DNA of 64,000 nucleotides, from NCBI RefSeq assembly GCF_001696455.1, contig NZ_MAUJ01000005.1:62001-126000 (forward strand). The letters are read 5' to 3'. Below are positions 38,863-51,168 of the stretch, piece by piece (position 1 is the stretch's first letter; every line of letters starts with the position of its first letter). Source of the stretch: Pseudoalteromonas luteoviolacea. GTDB lineage: Bacteria > Pseudomonadota > Gammaproteobacteria > Enterobacterales > Alteromonadaceae. The position numbers and the translations under genes were made by a program. Under the pieces are notes generated by a model. That model made no database searches. It saw nothing but the letters and a program-made list of their open reading frames with translations, and had not been told where the DNA came from.

Positions 38863-39540
38863 TCAAAATCCGTCACAATCACCAGGGGGTAACGTCCATT
38901 CACTTAACACATCTGGGCTTTCGGAAAGCTTTTTTCTAAGAGATTGCAGCATATTTCGGGTATTCTTGAGTGATGCGATATTTGCAATCCAATTGGGTAC
39001 GGAGCCATTAAGCCTTGCTTGCGCTGTATAGGTAATATGAAGGTCCGAGGCATATTCTAAAAACGTCCATTTGATATCGACATCTGTAACTTGCAGATCT
39101 GATTTAGCGCGACTTCCACTCGCTGCGGAGCGAATTTTTAACACATACTTATTTTCTTCCTCTTGGCTAAAGCAAGATAGAGTCAACATTTCTCTGTCTG
39201 CGACAGGCCACGGGAGGTTTAGCTTGGTGTACACGAGGGATTGATTCGGTTCAGGTTGTGCTAACACAGTAACCGACCTCACATTGCTCACCCATGTAGG
39301 AATAGACTCTGTATCTGTGAGCGCATGAATAACGGACTTGGTTACTGCACCGCTTAACCTAGCTTGGCCTTTAACTTGCAGCAACCCATTTGGAAGTTTC
39401 TTGTAATGAATTTCTAACCATTTATTGGATTTGTACAGTGTCCATGATTCATTTCCATGTGCTGTACTCATCGTAATGGCGCAAATTAATGCGCCAAAAA
39501 AGTAAACATTACCAATATGGTTCACAATTAAGCGAAGCAT
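38863..39540 (-). CDS. START domain-containing secreted protein
   Basis: From the ATG at 39540 this is a 225-residue protein with an N-terminal hydrophobic signal region ending STAHG. The rest is a START-type helix-grip lipid-binding domain, with the typical SVTVLAQPEPNQSLVYTKLNLPWPVADREM segment shortened here to its core NLPWPVADREML, and a C-terminal helix. Proteins of this kind in marine gammaproteobacteria are thought to handle lipids in the envelope, but ligands are unknown. The gene starts inside the 3' end of the ygiF-like gene (32-base overlap), so the two are likely coupled. A GTG at 39561 is an alternative start. Confidence 0.82.
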   Translation of the reverse strand: MLRLIVNHIGNVYFFGALICAITMSTAHGNESWTLYKSNKWLEIHYKKLPNGLLQVKGQARLSGAVTKSVIHALTDTESIPTWVSNVRSVTVLAQPEPNQSLVYTKLNLPWPVADREMLTLSCFSQEEENKYVLKIRSAASGSRAKSDLQVTDVDIKWTFLEYASDLHITYTAQARLNGSVPNWIANIASLKNTRNMLQSLRKKLSESPDVLSEWTLPPGDCDGF

Positions 39541-41026
39541 GTCTACTCTGTTCCATTGCACTCACTAAAAAGTCCGCTTTTTGCTGCAACCAAGTGAGTA
39601 TCTCCACAAACGAGGTTTCTTTTTGACCTTCGCATAGCTGTTTAAGGTAATGTAGCGTCTCTAGCTCATGAATACCAAAAACAATGTCCATCCAAGGTGC
39701 TCTAAAATCACGTCGTTGTGACTTTTCAAATAAGCTACCAAAGCAATTGCCGCTCAGCAACATCTCTTCCAATAACCCTCTAGCCTGTAAATACTCACCG
39801 ACAGACAGAGCTTTATTTTCAGAAAAGGTATTTCTTAAACTTTTCCAGTCCGTATCAAATGTTTTTTTCGCTTTAGACTTCGCGCTGCTTTGCGCTGCCT
39901 TTATAGCATGTTGATCCCAATTTTGTCGCCAGCTTTTTTCCAATAACCAGCGTGTTAGATCAAGTATCAATCGATTATATCTAGAGCAATGAAATAGATC
40001 TTCAAGATCTGTTGGGGTTGGTTGCACATCTTTGAGGTCACCAATCACTTGCGCCAGTTCTGGTTCACTGTTAATACGCTTGTAATAAGCATGGCGTTTA
40101 GAAGTGTAAGTTTTCAGATAGCTCGCACTTTCAACCCACTGCAGCTCACCTAATAACCATTTGAGCTCTTTCTTCAGTGATTCAGTCGATTCTTTTGCAA
40201 CAAACTCATCGAATAACCAAAAGGCATGCCTAATTAAACGTACCCCATCAATGATCCGCTTCAAAGCTTTTAAAGTGGGCTCATTAACGTAGCATTGCTC
40301 ATGCTTTTGCACAAACTCGATAGCATAGTTTACGGTGGAAATCAGTGCCTGCTCTTGTGTACAATCATCAGCTAAAGGCACAAAACCAATTGCTTTGTCG
40401 ACGGTTAATGGTAAATCATCTGCAAGCCGATAGCCTCTTGCTGCTTTTGAGTAAAAGCCTAATCTCAAGCCAATATGAGAGAGCAGTTGTTGAGCAAGCT
40501 CAAATAAATCGCCTCTATCGCCTTCTACGAGTTCAATTTCTAGTTCGCAGATCTGTTCTGTTTGGCCTCTCGCCGTCACCTCACCTTTATCCAGAACAAC
40601 TTCGATCTTACCACCACTTTCAGTTTCGATTAGCCATGTTCGACGAATAAAGTTAGTACTGAATATGGGATAAAGGTTTTCTGCTATTGACTCTAGGCGC
40701 ATGCCCATTGGCCAAATACTCGCATCAAAAGCAAAAATATCAGGTTTATTACCAGAAAGTGGTAAATTAAATTCTGGACGCTGATGTAGGCCTCCTACGA
40801 CTTCCCCTGCGAGCTTTATCGTCTGTTCACAGTTATTATCGGCACACCTTGTACGTAGGCCAATATCTAACGCACGTAACTCTCGGCTTGGCGTATCGTA
40901 GTAAGCATTTTGAAGGTTTTTTGCTGGCTTATTGTTTACCCGCTTTGCAAATTGTGTGATTAAAGCCGGGATCAAGGGAACTTCATTATCTGAAACCAAA
41001 AACTTCAGTTCTATTTCAGTGTCCAT
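39509..41026 (-). CDS. ygiF: CYTH-CHAD inorganic triphosphatase (YgiF-like)
   Basis: This protein has an N-terminal CYTH domain (about 1-205) with the EIELK triphosphate-binding motif at residues 4-8 and paired basic/acidic strands, and a C-terminal CHAD helical domain (about 215-500) rich in His and basic residues that binds polyphosphate. E. coli YgiF hydrolyses inorganic triphosphate; at 505 residues this version is longer, mostly in the CHAD part. It diverges from ygiM as in E. coli. Substrate is by homology only. Confidence 0.88.
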   Translation of the reverse strand: MDTEIELKFLVSDNEVPLIPALITQFAKRVNNKPAKNLQNAYYDTPSRELRALDIGLRTRCADNNCEQTIKLAGEVVGGLHQRPEFNLPLSGNKPDIFAFDASIWPMGMRLESIAENLYPIFSTNFIRRTWLIETESGGKIEVVLDKGEVTARGQTEQICELEIELVEGDRGDLFELAQQLLSHIGLRLGFYSKAARGYRLADDLPLTVDKAIGFVPLADDCTQEQALISTVNYAIEFVQKHEQCYVNEPTLKALKRIIDGVRLIRHAFWLFDEFVAKESTESLKKELKWLLGELQWVESASYLKTYTSKRHAYYKRINSEPELAQVIGDLKDVQPTPTDLEDLFHCSRYNRLILDLTRWLLEKSWRQNWDQHAIKAAQSSAKSKAKKTFDTDWKSLRNTFSENKALSVGEYLQARGLLEEMLLSGNCFGSLFEKSQRRDFRAPWMDIVFGIHELETLHYLKQLCEGQKETSFVEILTWLQQKADFLVSAMEQSRHASLNCEPYW

Positions 41027-41377
41027 TAGGGCGAGATTTACCTATAAAATTTAAGAACCCCCAAAATATACAAAGGTCTCAACATTTGCAATCTTTTTAC
41101 TCCTCGAGCGACCCAAATTCACTAAAAATTACATCAAATTATCATCCTAGATACACACGTCACTTTCAGTGAAAATAAAGCGGTAATTTTTCCCCCAAAT
41201 CCACTTATCTCAGTGCTAAACACTTAAGCAATATAAAAATAAATCAACCGTACCAATCGTCAGTTGATTACATATGCGCTAAAAGGGGTCGTTTATGCTT
41301 TAAGCCCTTGCCAAGCGCGACTTAAATCCATACTATTTTGATAATTGTATATAAAACCTAAAAATAAAGGCTCGCGA
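41027..41377. other. Intergenic region between ygiF and ygiM
   Basis: This 351-base divergent region has no credible gene. It is AT-rich, carries a small TCACT-TTC-AGTGA dyad (41160-41172) and a TATAAA-containing stretch shortly before ygiM. I see no clear terminator or known operator. Confidence 0.5.
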
Positions 41378-42001
41378 ATGTTGAAAAAGCTCGCACTGCC
41401 ATTTTTGTTTGTTTTTGCTCCTCTTTCATTGAATGCTCAAGATTTAGACGAGGCAAATCCACAAGAACAAACGGCACAGCAAAGTACACCGAACGGCTAT
41501 ATCGTTGATAACCTCTACTTATACATGCATTCCGGTCCTGGTAAGAACTATCGTATATTAGGCTCCGTTGAGGCTGGCACGGCTGTAACAATCACCAATG
41601 AACAGAGTAATGAGTTTGTTCGGGTCATTGACAACAAAAATCGCAATGGCTGGGTTGAGTCAAAATTTGTAACGGCAGATCCCGGCCTAAAGCATCAAGT
41701 TAGTGAGCTCAGTCAAAAATTAACGGTGTCACAAGCGCAGCTAACCAATTTACAAACGGCAATGCCACAATTGCAAAGCGACTATGATGTGCTGGAAACA
41801 CAAAATAGCGAGCTACAAAAAACAATAAGAGATTTAAATCAGCAAATCGAATTACAAGCTCAGCAGAATCAAAACAAAGTTGAGCGGGAGCAACATCAAC
41901 TTTTGACCTACGGTGGTGCAATTGCCTTGGGCGGGGTTTTGCTTGGCGTGATACTTACCTTGCTACTTTCTCGTCGTAAAAGGTACGATGGTTGGAATTA
42001 A
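41378..42001 (+). CDS. ygiM: TIGR04211-family SH3-domain membrane protein (YgiM)
   Basis: This 207-residue envelope protein has a signal peptide (ending LNAQ, about 19), a bacterial SH3 domain (about 35-100, VDNLYLYMHSGPGKNYRILG then GWVESKFV), a long coiled coil (about 105-175), and a C-terminal membrane helix followed by RRKR, so it is anchored with the SH3 domain in the periplasm. Bacterial SH3 domains often bind peptidoglycan. I start at the ATG at 41378 because the frame upstream adds no signal features. The ygiF neighbour is the same as in E. coli. Confidence 0.88.
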   Translation: MLKKLALPFLFVFAPLSLNAQDLDEANPQEQTAQQSTPNGYIVDNLYLYMHSGPGKNYRILGSVEAGTAVTITNEQSNEFVRVIDNKNRNGWVESKFVTADPGLKHQVSELSQKLTVSQAQLTNLQTAMPQLQSDYDVLETQNSELQKTIRDLNQQIELQAQQNQNKVEREQHQLLTYGGAIALGGVLLGVILTLLLSRRKRYDGWN

Positions 42002-42006
42002 TGAGG

Positions 42007-42036
42007 AACCCACTTTGACATCAAAGTGGGTTTTTT
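42007..42036 (+). terminator. Intrinsic terminator of ygiM
   Basis: AACCCACTTTGA and TCAAAGTGGGTT form a 12-bp perfect stem closing on CA, followed by TTTT. It starts five bases after the stop codon. Confidence 0.85.
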
Positions 42037-42038
42037 AT

Positions 42039-42368
42039 TTAAAGTACGAGTATCAACAGAGAAAAGAAAAAAATAGCACCTAACGCAAAAAATATACTTC
42101 CTACATCAGCGAAATACTTATCTAGTAGTAACTCTTTTAACCTCGTGTCATCTAAATTGTCTATTTTGCCTTTGAGAGAAGGCTCGGATAAGTTAAAAGC
42201 AAACGCCTCCGACTGTCCAATATCAAACCTATCCTCTGAAAGCTCATAGTAAAAGTTCGGGTATGAAGAAAATAAGTAATTTTTAATTGTCATTAATTTA
42301 TAATTACTTGCTTTTCGACAATACAACCCACCTAAAAAACTACCAATAATTAAAAACAGGTAACCCAA
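42039..42368 (-). CDS. Small two-helix membrane protein of unknown function
   Basis: I do not recognise this 109-residue protein. It has a hydrophobic N-terminus (MGYLFLIIGSFLGGLY), a polar central part with many Leu, Asp and Lys residues that may form helices, and a very hydrophobic C-terminal segment (VGSIFFALGAIFFFSLLILVL, about 90-109). Both ends are probably membrane helices with the middle on one side. The start is a TTG, fixed by an unusually complete Shine-Dalgarno AGGAGGTGAT six bases upstream of it by its core. It converges on ygiM and is preceded by no other gene on its strand for over 100 bases. Confidence 0.65.
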   Translation of the reverse strand: MGYLFLIIGSFLGGLYCRKASNYKLMTIKNYLFSSYPNFYYELSEDRFDIGQSEAFAFNLSEPSLKGKIDNLDDTRLKELLLDKYFADVGSIFFALGAIFFFSLLILVL

Positions 42369-42381
42369 GTATCACCTCCTT
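42369..42381 (-). promoter_or_regulatory. Full-length Shine-Dalgarno deciding a TTG start
   Basis: AAGGAGGTGAT on the minus strand is complementary to the anti-Shine-Dalgarno end of 16S rRNA over ten or more bases. AGGAGG is spaced six bases from the TTG at 42368. Such an extended match is rare in this window and supports a real, well-translated small gene. Confidence 0.65.
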
Positions 42382-42483
42382 GCCATTGACGATACCTGTA
42401 CCTATTTAAATCACATGCAAATCAAAAATCAAGCGTCACCTGACAAATTTTACAGTCTTATTACTGAAAAAGATGAAAGTGGC

Positions 42484-42963
42484 CTATTTAATCTCGATTA
42501 ACTCGACTTCAAAAATTAATAAAGAACCCGCACCTATCTTGCCAGCAGCACTATCTCCATACCCGAGTTCTGGATGTATATATAAACGGAACTTGTCGCC
42601 TTCTACCATCAGTTGTAGTGCTTCTGTCCAGCCACTAATAACTTGTTTTGGGCTAAAAGTAAGCGCTTCCCCCCTATCGACCGAACTATCAAACACCACA
42701 CCACTGAGTAATGTGCCATGATAATGAACCGTCACAGAGTCATTTAATGAAGGTGACGTTGTCCCCTCTCCTTTGTGAATAATTTCATATTGCAACCCAC
42801 TCTCGGTGGTAACAACTCCCTCTTTCTGGGTGTTTTTTGCCAAGAATTCTTCTGCATCTAGGCGGTTTATCTGCGCTATTTGTTTTTGTTTTTGATTGCC
42901 ACTATATATGAACCATGCAAGTCCTATCGCTAGTAAAGTGACAACAATACTCGTTACTGACAT
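42484..42963 (-). CDS. Membrane-anchored FKBP-type peptidyl-prolyl isomerase
   Basis: This 159-residue protein has an N-terminal membrane anchor or uncleaved signal (about 4-20), a short linker, and an FKBP domain (about 50-157). Typical residues are VTVHYHGTLLSGVVFDSS, VISGWTEALQLMVEGDKFRLYI (core VISGWTEAL) and LGYGDSAAGKIGAGSLLIFEVELI. It is probably active in the periplasm on folding proteins. It follows the Lon-like protease gene by eight bases, suggesting a shared transcript. Confidence 0.9.
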   Translation of the reverse strand: MSVTSIVVTLLAIGLAWFIYSGNQKQKQIAQINRLDAEEFLAKNTQKEGVVTTESGLQYEIIHKGEGTTSPSLNDSVTVHYHGTLLSGVVFDSSVDRGEALTFSPKQVISGWTEALQLMVEGDKFRLYIHPELGYGDSAAGKIGAGSLLIFEVELIEIK

Positions 42964-42971
42964 ACCTACCT

Positions 42972-45383
42972 CTATTCGTCTTCTTCTGTAGTTTCTTTAT
43001 CTTCACCATTTACAACTTGAGCGATTTTCTCAAGTCGAGTCAATGCTCGCTGATTTATTGAGCCATCTGAATACACGTCATTTTGCGGCTCTCCTGCCGG
43101 AACGCCCATCAACAGCTCTAATGCTTCATCGACATCTTTCACAGCATAAATTTGAAACTTGTTGGTTCTGATAGCTTCAATGACCTCGTCTTCAAGCACC
43201 AAGTTAATCAGATTAGAATGAGGAATGATAACGCCTTGTTTGCCGGTCAAGCCGCGTATTTTACAAAGTTTAAAGAACCCTTCTATCTTTTCATTCACTC
43301 CACCCACAGCTTGAACTTCACCATGCTGATTAATTGACCCTGTGAGCGCCAAAGATTGTTCGATAGGGATCTGGGTGATGGCAGAAACCAATCCGCACAA
43401 CTCGGCTAAAGATGCACTATCGCCATCGATATATCCATAGCTCTGTTCTATTGCTATATTGGCACTCAACGTTAAGCTAAAGTTTTGTGCATATTTATTC
43501 CCTAAATACCCCGTTAAAAGCATCACCCCTTTAGAGTGAATTGATTTACCAAGTTCAGCTTCTCTTTCAACGTCAATAACACCATCAGAACCGGCATAAA
43601 CGGTCGCAGTGATTCTTGCGGGGTTGCCAAATGAGGTATCGCCGATATGCAGCACAGTTAGGCCATTCACCTTACCGACAGCTTTCCCCTGCGTCGCAAT
43701 TAACGTATGACCCTCTTCAATATCGCTCAGCATATTCTCGCTTAGCTGGCCTGTTCGGTATTGCTTGCCTACAAGTGCTTCATTTATATGATGGGCATCG
43801 ATTTCGTCTTCACCATCTTGCTTCGTGTAATAGCTTGCTTCAGCAACCAGCTCTAACACATCGGCGAACCGCGCAGATAGCTTGCTTTGATGCTCAGCTT
43901 GGCGATAACTAAACTTTAATAATCGCGCTAATGCTTCTGCCGATAATCCACATTTGAGTGTTTGCTCGCAGTAATCCAAGACCTTTGACACAAATTGATA
44001 TTGCAGTCTATCGCTTGAGGGCAAATAGTAATCAAAATCAGACAACACTCTAAACAACTCACCAAACTCCTCATCGTATTCACTGATCGTGTAATACAAA
44101 TCTCTTGAGCCTAGTAAAATGATTTTGACATCCATCGGTATCAATTGTGGCTTGAGCGTGAAACTACTGCCAACAGAGCTGTCTTGATACGGCAGATCAT
44201 TCTTAATTTGATGCGTCTTTAAGGATAGTTTTAATCCATCCCACACTTGTGGTGATGAGATCACCTTATCTGCATCCATGATCAAATAGCCGCCATTGGC
44301 TCTGTGTAACGCGCCAGCTTGAATGGAACGATAACTGGTGATCAATGACCCCTGTGCACTTTCATATTCAATTTTGCCAAATATGTTTCCAAATGTAGGG
44401 TTGGGCTCATAAACAACGGGGGCAGGTGCGCCTTCTTTGTATTCAATCAAGATATTTGGTGCAAAAAAGTCCGTCAACATGCCTTTTGCATCAAAATCGT
44501 CTTTTTGATCTTCTGAAGTTGCAGAATCATCGTCTAACCAATCTAGCACAGCTTCAACAATTTCAACTCGCAAGTCTTTTAAATATCGAATAACACCAAT
44601 ATGGCTAGCATATTTATGTTCAAGCGCTTTGAGTAATGGTTTAGTTGCAAGTTCAATGGTGGTTTTTTTCAGTTTGCGTAGTTTTTCAGAAGACTCTCGT
44701 TTCCAGCGTGGTAACTCAATAAGCGCCTCAATAAGCCCATCCTCCAACTCATCTATCGAGTCGTAGAACTGCGCTTGCAACTGCTCATCCAAAGCCGCAA
44801 ATTCATTATCATCCAACTGCTTACCATTGATAACCGGCGCAAAACTGACCACGCCGTTTTCTTCCATCATGACAACACTTTTCTCGACGGCCATTTGTTC
44901 AACAGCCGTCAGAGCTGCATTGTATTTATTATCAAAATCTCTATCTATCGACTTTTTCTTTCGCTGGTAGCCCGGGTTGTCAAATGCAGCCGGAAAAGTA
45001 TCAACAACTTCGTCCAAAAATGCGTCAACATCATCTGCAAGCTTACGGCTCTCACCTGGTTGCATGAACATTGTGATCGGCTCGCGGTGATCTTCATAAT
45101 TATTGACGTAAAGCCACTCTTTAGGGGTTGGCCTAGATTTGCTATGAGCTTCAAGCTTCTCCTTTACCATCGTAAAACGACCGGTGGCAGCTTCCCCCAT
45201 CACAAATACATTGTAACCGGGTAAATCCATGCCAAGCGCAAAATCCAGTGCACTTTGAGCGCGTTGCTGACCTATGAAGGGCAAAGACTCTGGGTAAGGG
45301 TTTTGCATGCACGAACGAATGTGTTGCAAAGAAACACTCGGTGCAAGTTGCTCCGAGAGCAGCGGCTTTATTGTCTTAGTCAT
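42972..45383 (-). CDS. Lon-like ATP-dependent protease (YcbZ/AAA_32 type)
   Basis: This 803-residue protein has an N-terminal AAA-type module of the AAA_32 group and a C-terminal Lon protease domain. The proteolytic dyad is present: Ser in GDSASLAEL and Lys in VGGVNEKIEGFF. The family resembles E. coli YcbZ (LonH). The Walker A position reads GEAATGRF, lacking the canonical Lys and Ser/Thr, so ATP use by the first site is doubtful; degenerate versions occur in this family. The C-terminal tail is acidic (KETTEEDE). It heads a unit with the FKBP gene, which suggests a quality-control role, but substrates are unknown. Confidence 0.88.
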   Translation of the reverse strand: MTKTIKPLLSEQLAPSVSLQHIRSCMQNPYPESLPFIGQQRAQSALDFALGMDLPGYNVFVMGEAATGRFTMVKEKLEAHSKSRPTPKEWLYVNNYEDHREPITMFMQPGESRKLADDVDAFLDEVVDTFPAAFDNPGYQRKKKSIDRDFDNKYNAALTAVEQMAVEKSVVMMEENGVVSFAPVINGKQLDDNEFAALDEQLQAQFYDSIDELEDGLIEALIELPRWKRESSEKLRKLKKTTIELATKPLLKALEHKYASHIGVIRYLKDLRVEIVEAVLDWLDDDSATSEDQKDDFDAKGMLTDFFAPNILIEYKEGAPAPVVYEPNPTFGNIFGKIEYESAQGSLITSYRSIQAGALHRANGGYLIMDADKVISSPQVWDGLKLSLKTHQIKNDLPYQDSSVGSSFTLKPQLIPMDVKIILLGSRDLYYTISEYDEEFGELFRVLSDFDYYLPSSDRLQYQFVSKVLDYCEQTLKCGLSAEALARLLKFSYRQAEHQSKLSARFADVLELVAEASYYTKQDGEDEIDAHHINEALVGKQYRTGQLSENMLSDIEEGHTLIATQGKAVGKVNGLTVLHIGDTSFGNPARITATVYAGSDGVIDVEREAELGKSIHSKGVMLLTGYLGNKYAQNFSLTLSANIAIEQSYGYIDGDSASLAELCGLVSAITQIPIEQSLALTGSINQHGEVQAVGGVNEKIEGFFKLCKIRGLTGKQGVIIPHSNLINLVLEDEVIEAIRTNKFQIYAVKDVDEALELLMGVPAGEPQNDVYSDGSINQRALTRLEKIAQVVNGEDKETTEEDE

Positions 45384-45425
45384 TCCTGAATTCTTTATTG
45401 TTAATACCCGATTGGTATCGAGTTT

Positions 45426-45884
45426 TTAGGGGGTCAGCGCCTTGCGATTAAAACTATCATGACCACACTCGCTACAAGCAGTGATCTCAATGGCGTGATA
45501 TATATCAATTTTATTGCCGCAATTCTTACATACTAATTGTCCCAAAGCTATCCATTCGCCCTGTTTATAAACCCCATCATGCTCAAAATCAGACATCAAC
45601 GCTTGCCACTCAAGCTGAGTTCGATCTTCTAGATAAGCCAGCTCGTACAAAATGGATGCTTTAAACTCTTCCCAAGCAACGCCTTCGTAGTGATCGTGAT
45701 GAACATTGATATGCTCTAAATCTCGTTTGAAATAATGGCGGTAATCATTAATTTTGTTCTGGCCAAACTCTTTCCATTTCTCTTCTTCTTGAATAAAATT
45801 TTCTACGAGCTTTTTTAACTCATGCTCTTTAATATCTTTCATCCAAGTCGAAAAATCGCTTAGCCACTGCTTGTAATCAGCCAT
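45426..45884 (-). CDS. ybeL: Zinc-ribbon protein of the YbeL family (DUF1451)
   Basis: This 152-residue protein has a long helical, acidic N-terminal part (about 1-110, many Lys/Glu/Trp) and a C-terminal zinc ribbon with two CxxC pairs (CKNC and CSEC, 18 residues apart). It matches the YbeL/DUF1451 family. In E. coli ybeL also lies beside leuS, as here. Function is unknown. It lies upstream of the Lon-like gene on the same strand with a 42-base gap. Confidence 0.87.
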   Translation of the reverse strand: MADYKQWLSDFSTWMKDIKEHELKKLVENFIQEEEKWKEFGQNKINDYRHYFKRDLEHINVHHDHYEGVAWEEFKASILYELAYLEDRTQLEWQALMSDFEHDGVYKQGEWIALGQLVCKNCGNKIDIYHAIEITACSECGHDSFNRKALTP

Positions 45885-48834
<2,950 letters not shown>

Positions 48835-48835
<1 letters not shown>

Positions 48836-49389
48836 TGGTCGCCTTAACGCCGCGAGTAAAAATAGCAGCAGGCCTTCGTGGCTTAGCTGCTTTGCGTGCG
48901 CTACGAAATGGACTAGCAATGTTGCTAGTCTGTTTCCTCATTACGGGGTGTGGGTTTCATCTCAAACAAGCCTCGTACATTCCCGAAGACTTGAGAGCCT
49001 TACAGTTGACTGGTGATGACCAAAAGTCGGCGCTATATGAGCAACTAAAATATGAATTGCAACGTGCTCAAGTAACCGTCAGTGAGACTCAAAGTAACGG
49101 CCAGGCAACACCTGCTCCTCAACTGCATTTATACAAAGATGCTCTTAGCAGACAGCCATTGAGCTTATTTTCTAACGGTCAGGTAGCACAGTATGAACTT
49201 GCATATGTTGTTTCTTACCGCCTCACTAGACCAGGCCAAGAGCCCTATGAGCAAAGTTTTGAGTTATATCGTAACTATCAAGACGACCCTAGCAACTCGC
49301 TTGCCAAATCAAAAGAACTAGAAATCATTTTGAGTGAAATGCGCAAGCTAGCCACGAAACGAATCATTCGAGAATTGTCACAACTCTAA
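48835..49389 (+). CDS. lptE: LPS-assembly lipoprotein LptE
   Basis: LptE is the outer-membrane lipoprotein that plugs the LptD barrel and helps insert lipopolysaccharide. The 184-residue protein has a lipobox LITGC, with Cys about 40 residues in, followed by the family's GFHLKQ. The region before the lipobox is long and Arg-rich; an internal ATG at 48919 would give a short standard signal peptide, but the ATG at 48835 overlaps the leuS stop (TAATG) as expected for coupling. The gene order leuS-lptE-holA-nadD equals that of E. coli. Confidence 0.92.
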
Positions 49390-50456
49390 TGCGCTGTTAT
49401 GCAAATCAATTGGCAGGCCAATTAAAACAAGGCCTGCAACCATTCTATATTATTTTGGGCGAAGAACCTTATCAAGAGGGAAACTGTGCGTTAAGCATTC
49501 GTCAAACGGCTAAAAAGCAAGGCTTTGATGAAGTCATTAAGTTTGCAATTTTACCCGGCTTTGACTGGCAAGAGCTCGCTGCTCAATATAATAGTATGTC
49601 CCTGTTTAGCGCAAAAACACTGATAGAGTTAGACTTAAATCAGCAAAAGCCGCCGACACAGGGCACGACTATCCTCAAAGAGATAGCTAACAACATCAAT
49701 CCAGATGTCATCTTAGTGGTCAAAGGCAATAAAGCGAGCCAAGACATACAACGTACAGCGTGGTTTAAAGCACTCGATAAGAACGGGGTGTTTGTTCCTT
49801 GTTATCCACTCACAGGCTATCACCTAGAAAAATGGCTCGATGAAGAGTGTAAACGACTCAAAGTCAACTTAAAGCATGATGCGAAACGTAGCCTTCTAGC
49901 TGCGACAGAGGGCAACCTACTTGCAACCTCGCAAGAGCTAGAAAAGCTCTCACTCATATACAAAGATAGTTTGATTGACCAGCAGCAATTAATGGGCGGT
50001 CTCCTAAATCAGGCTAAGTTTGATATTTTCGATTTAAATGAAGGGCTTCTAAAGGGCAACCCCGGATATATTATTAAAGTGCTCAACAAACTGGCGACAG
50101 ACAATGTTGAGCCCACCAGCGTGGCTTGGACACTCCAGAATCAAGCAAACACATTGTTAACCATGAAACGCGGACTGGTTAATGGCCAGCCAATAAGCCA
50201 ACTTTTCAAACAAAACAATGTGTGGAAAAATCAACAACAAGTGACTCAACAAGCACTTGATCGCCTTACTATCTCGCAACTAGAAAGAATCATTACTCTA
50301 CTCGCGCAGTATGATTCTGCATATAAACGCAATGTGCTCGTAGCGCCCTATCAAAGTCTTGCACATATTGCTTTGAGTTTTTGCCAATCACTTCCTTTTG
50401 TGATGCCCTACGAAGGGGCGCTTGAAGAGCAAAACAATGGAGTGGGTAAGTCATGA
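49389..50456 (+). CDS. holA: DNA polymerase III subunit delta
   Basis: HolA is the delta subunit of the clamp loader and opens the beta clamp. The 355-residue protein shows the family start (YANQLAGQLKQGLQPFYIILGEEPYQEG), an AAA-like fold without a working P-loop, and a C-terminal helical collar domain. ATG overlaps the lptE stop by one base (TAATG), and nadD starts inside its 3' end (ATGA). Confidence 0.93.
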   Translation: MRCYANQLAGQLKQGLQPFYIILGEEPYQEGNCALSIRQTAKKQGFDEVIKFAILPGFDWQELAAQYNSMSLFSAKTLIELDLNQQKPPTQGTTILKEIANNINPDVILVVKGNKASQDIQRTAWFKALDKNGVFVPCYPLTGYHLEKWLDEECKRLKVNLKHDAKRSLLAATEGNLLATSQELEKLSLIYKDSLIDQQQLMGGLLNQAKFDIFDLNEGLLKGNPGYIIKVLNKLATDNVEPTSVAWTLQNQANTLLTMKRGLVNGQPISQLFKQNNVWKNQQQVTQQALDRLTISQLERIITLLAQYDSAYKRNVLVAPYQSLAHIALSFCQSLPFVMPYEGALEEQNNGVGKS

Positions 50457-51082
50457 TTGCGATATTTGGAGGAACTTTTGACCCTATCCACCGCGGTCAT
50501 TTAAATATGGCTCACCATTGTGTAGAAGAGCTATCGCTTGATGTTTTACATTTTCTACCCAATGCCGCGCCAGTACACAAACAAGGGCCGGGAATAAGCA
50601 CCGCACATCGCATTGAAATGTTGCGTTTGGCCATTGCCAGTAACGCCAAGTTTAGACTCGATGACAGAGAAATTAAACGCGTCGAACCCTCCTACTCCGT
50701 GCTTACTTTACAAGAATTAAGAGCGGAAAATCCGTCGCAACCCATCGTATTTTTAATGGGCATGGACTCATTTAATAGTTTGAATAAATGGTTTCAATGG
50801 GAGACAATTACCCAGCTTTGTCACATTGTTGTGTATCGCCGCCCAGGGGAAGAATATGCTGCAAATGCGACGCTTGAAGCTTTTTTAAAAAAGGCTCAAG
50901 TACACACTCCTACTGCCTTACATACTCACCCTTTTGGAAAGTGCTATTTTCTCACCGGGATCCCTTTTTCAGCCGCCTCTAGTGACATCAGAAAAGCCAT
51001 AAAAACAGGACAGAATGTTGAACCTTGGCTATGCCCTAATGTCCTAAACTATATAAATAAAAACAAGCTGTACGCTGATTAG
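50453..51082 (+). CDS. nadD: Nicotinate-nucleotide adenylyltransferase NadD
   Basis: NadD adenylates nicotinate mononucleotide in NAD synthesis. The 209-residue protein starts with the nucleotidyltransferase signature GGTFDPIHRGHL (TxxH and HxGH-like elements) and carries ISSTxxR-type SAASSDIRKAI near the end. The ATG overlaps the holA stop. An 86-base gap separates it from rsfS. Confidence 0.95.
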   Translation: MIAIFGGTFDPIHRGHLNMAHHCVEELSLDVLHFLPNAAPVHKQGPGISTAHRIEMLRLAIASNAKFRLDDREIKRVEPSYSVLTLQELRAENPSQPIVFLMGMDSFNSLNKWFQWETITQLCHIVVYRRPGEEYAANATLEAFLKKAQVHTPTALHTHPFGKCYFLTGIPFSAASSDIRKAIKTGQNVEPWLCPNVLNYINKNKLYAD

Positions 51083-51168
51083 TGTATAAATGGGCTTGGG
51101 AAATATAACGAAAAGCGTGTTAGAATTACGCCCTTATTTGTAAGTAAATGTAGCAAAGAGATTCAGAT

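Noticed and set aside
44775..45224. Plus-strand frame of 149 codons opposite the Lon-like gene
   Set aside because: Antisense shadow of a strongly conserved gene, with no ribosome site.
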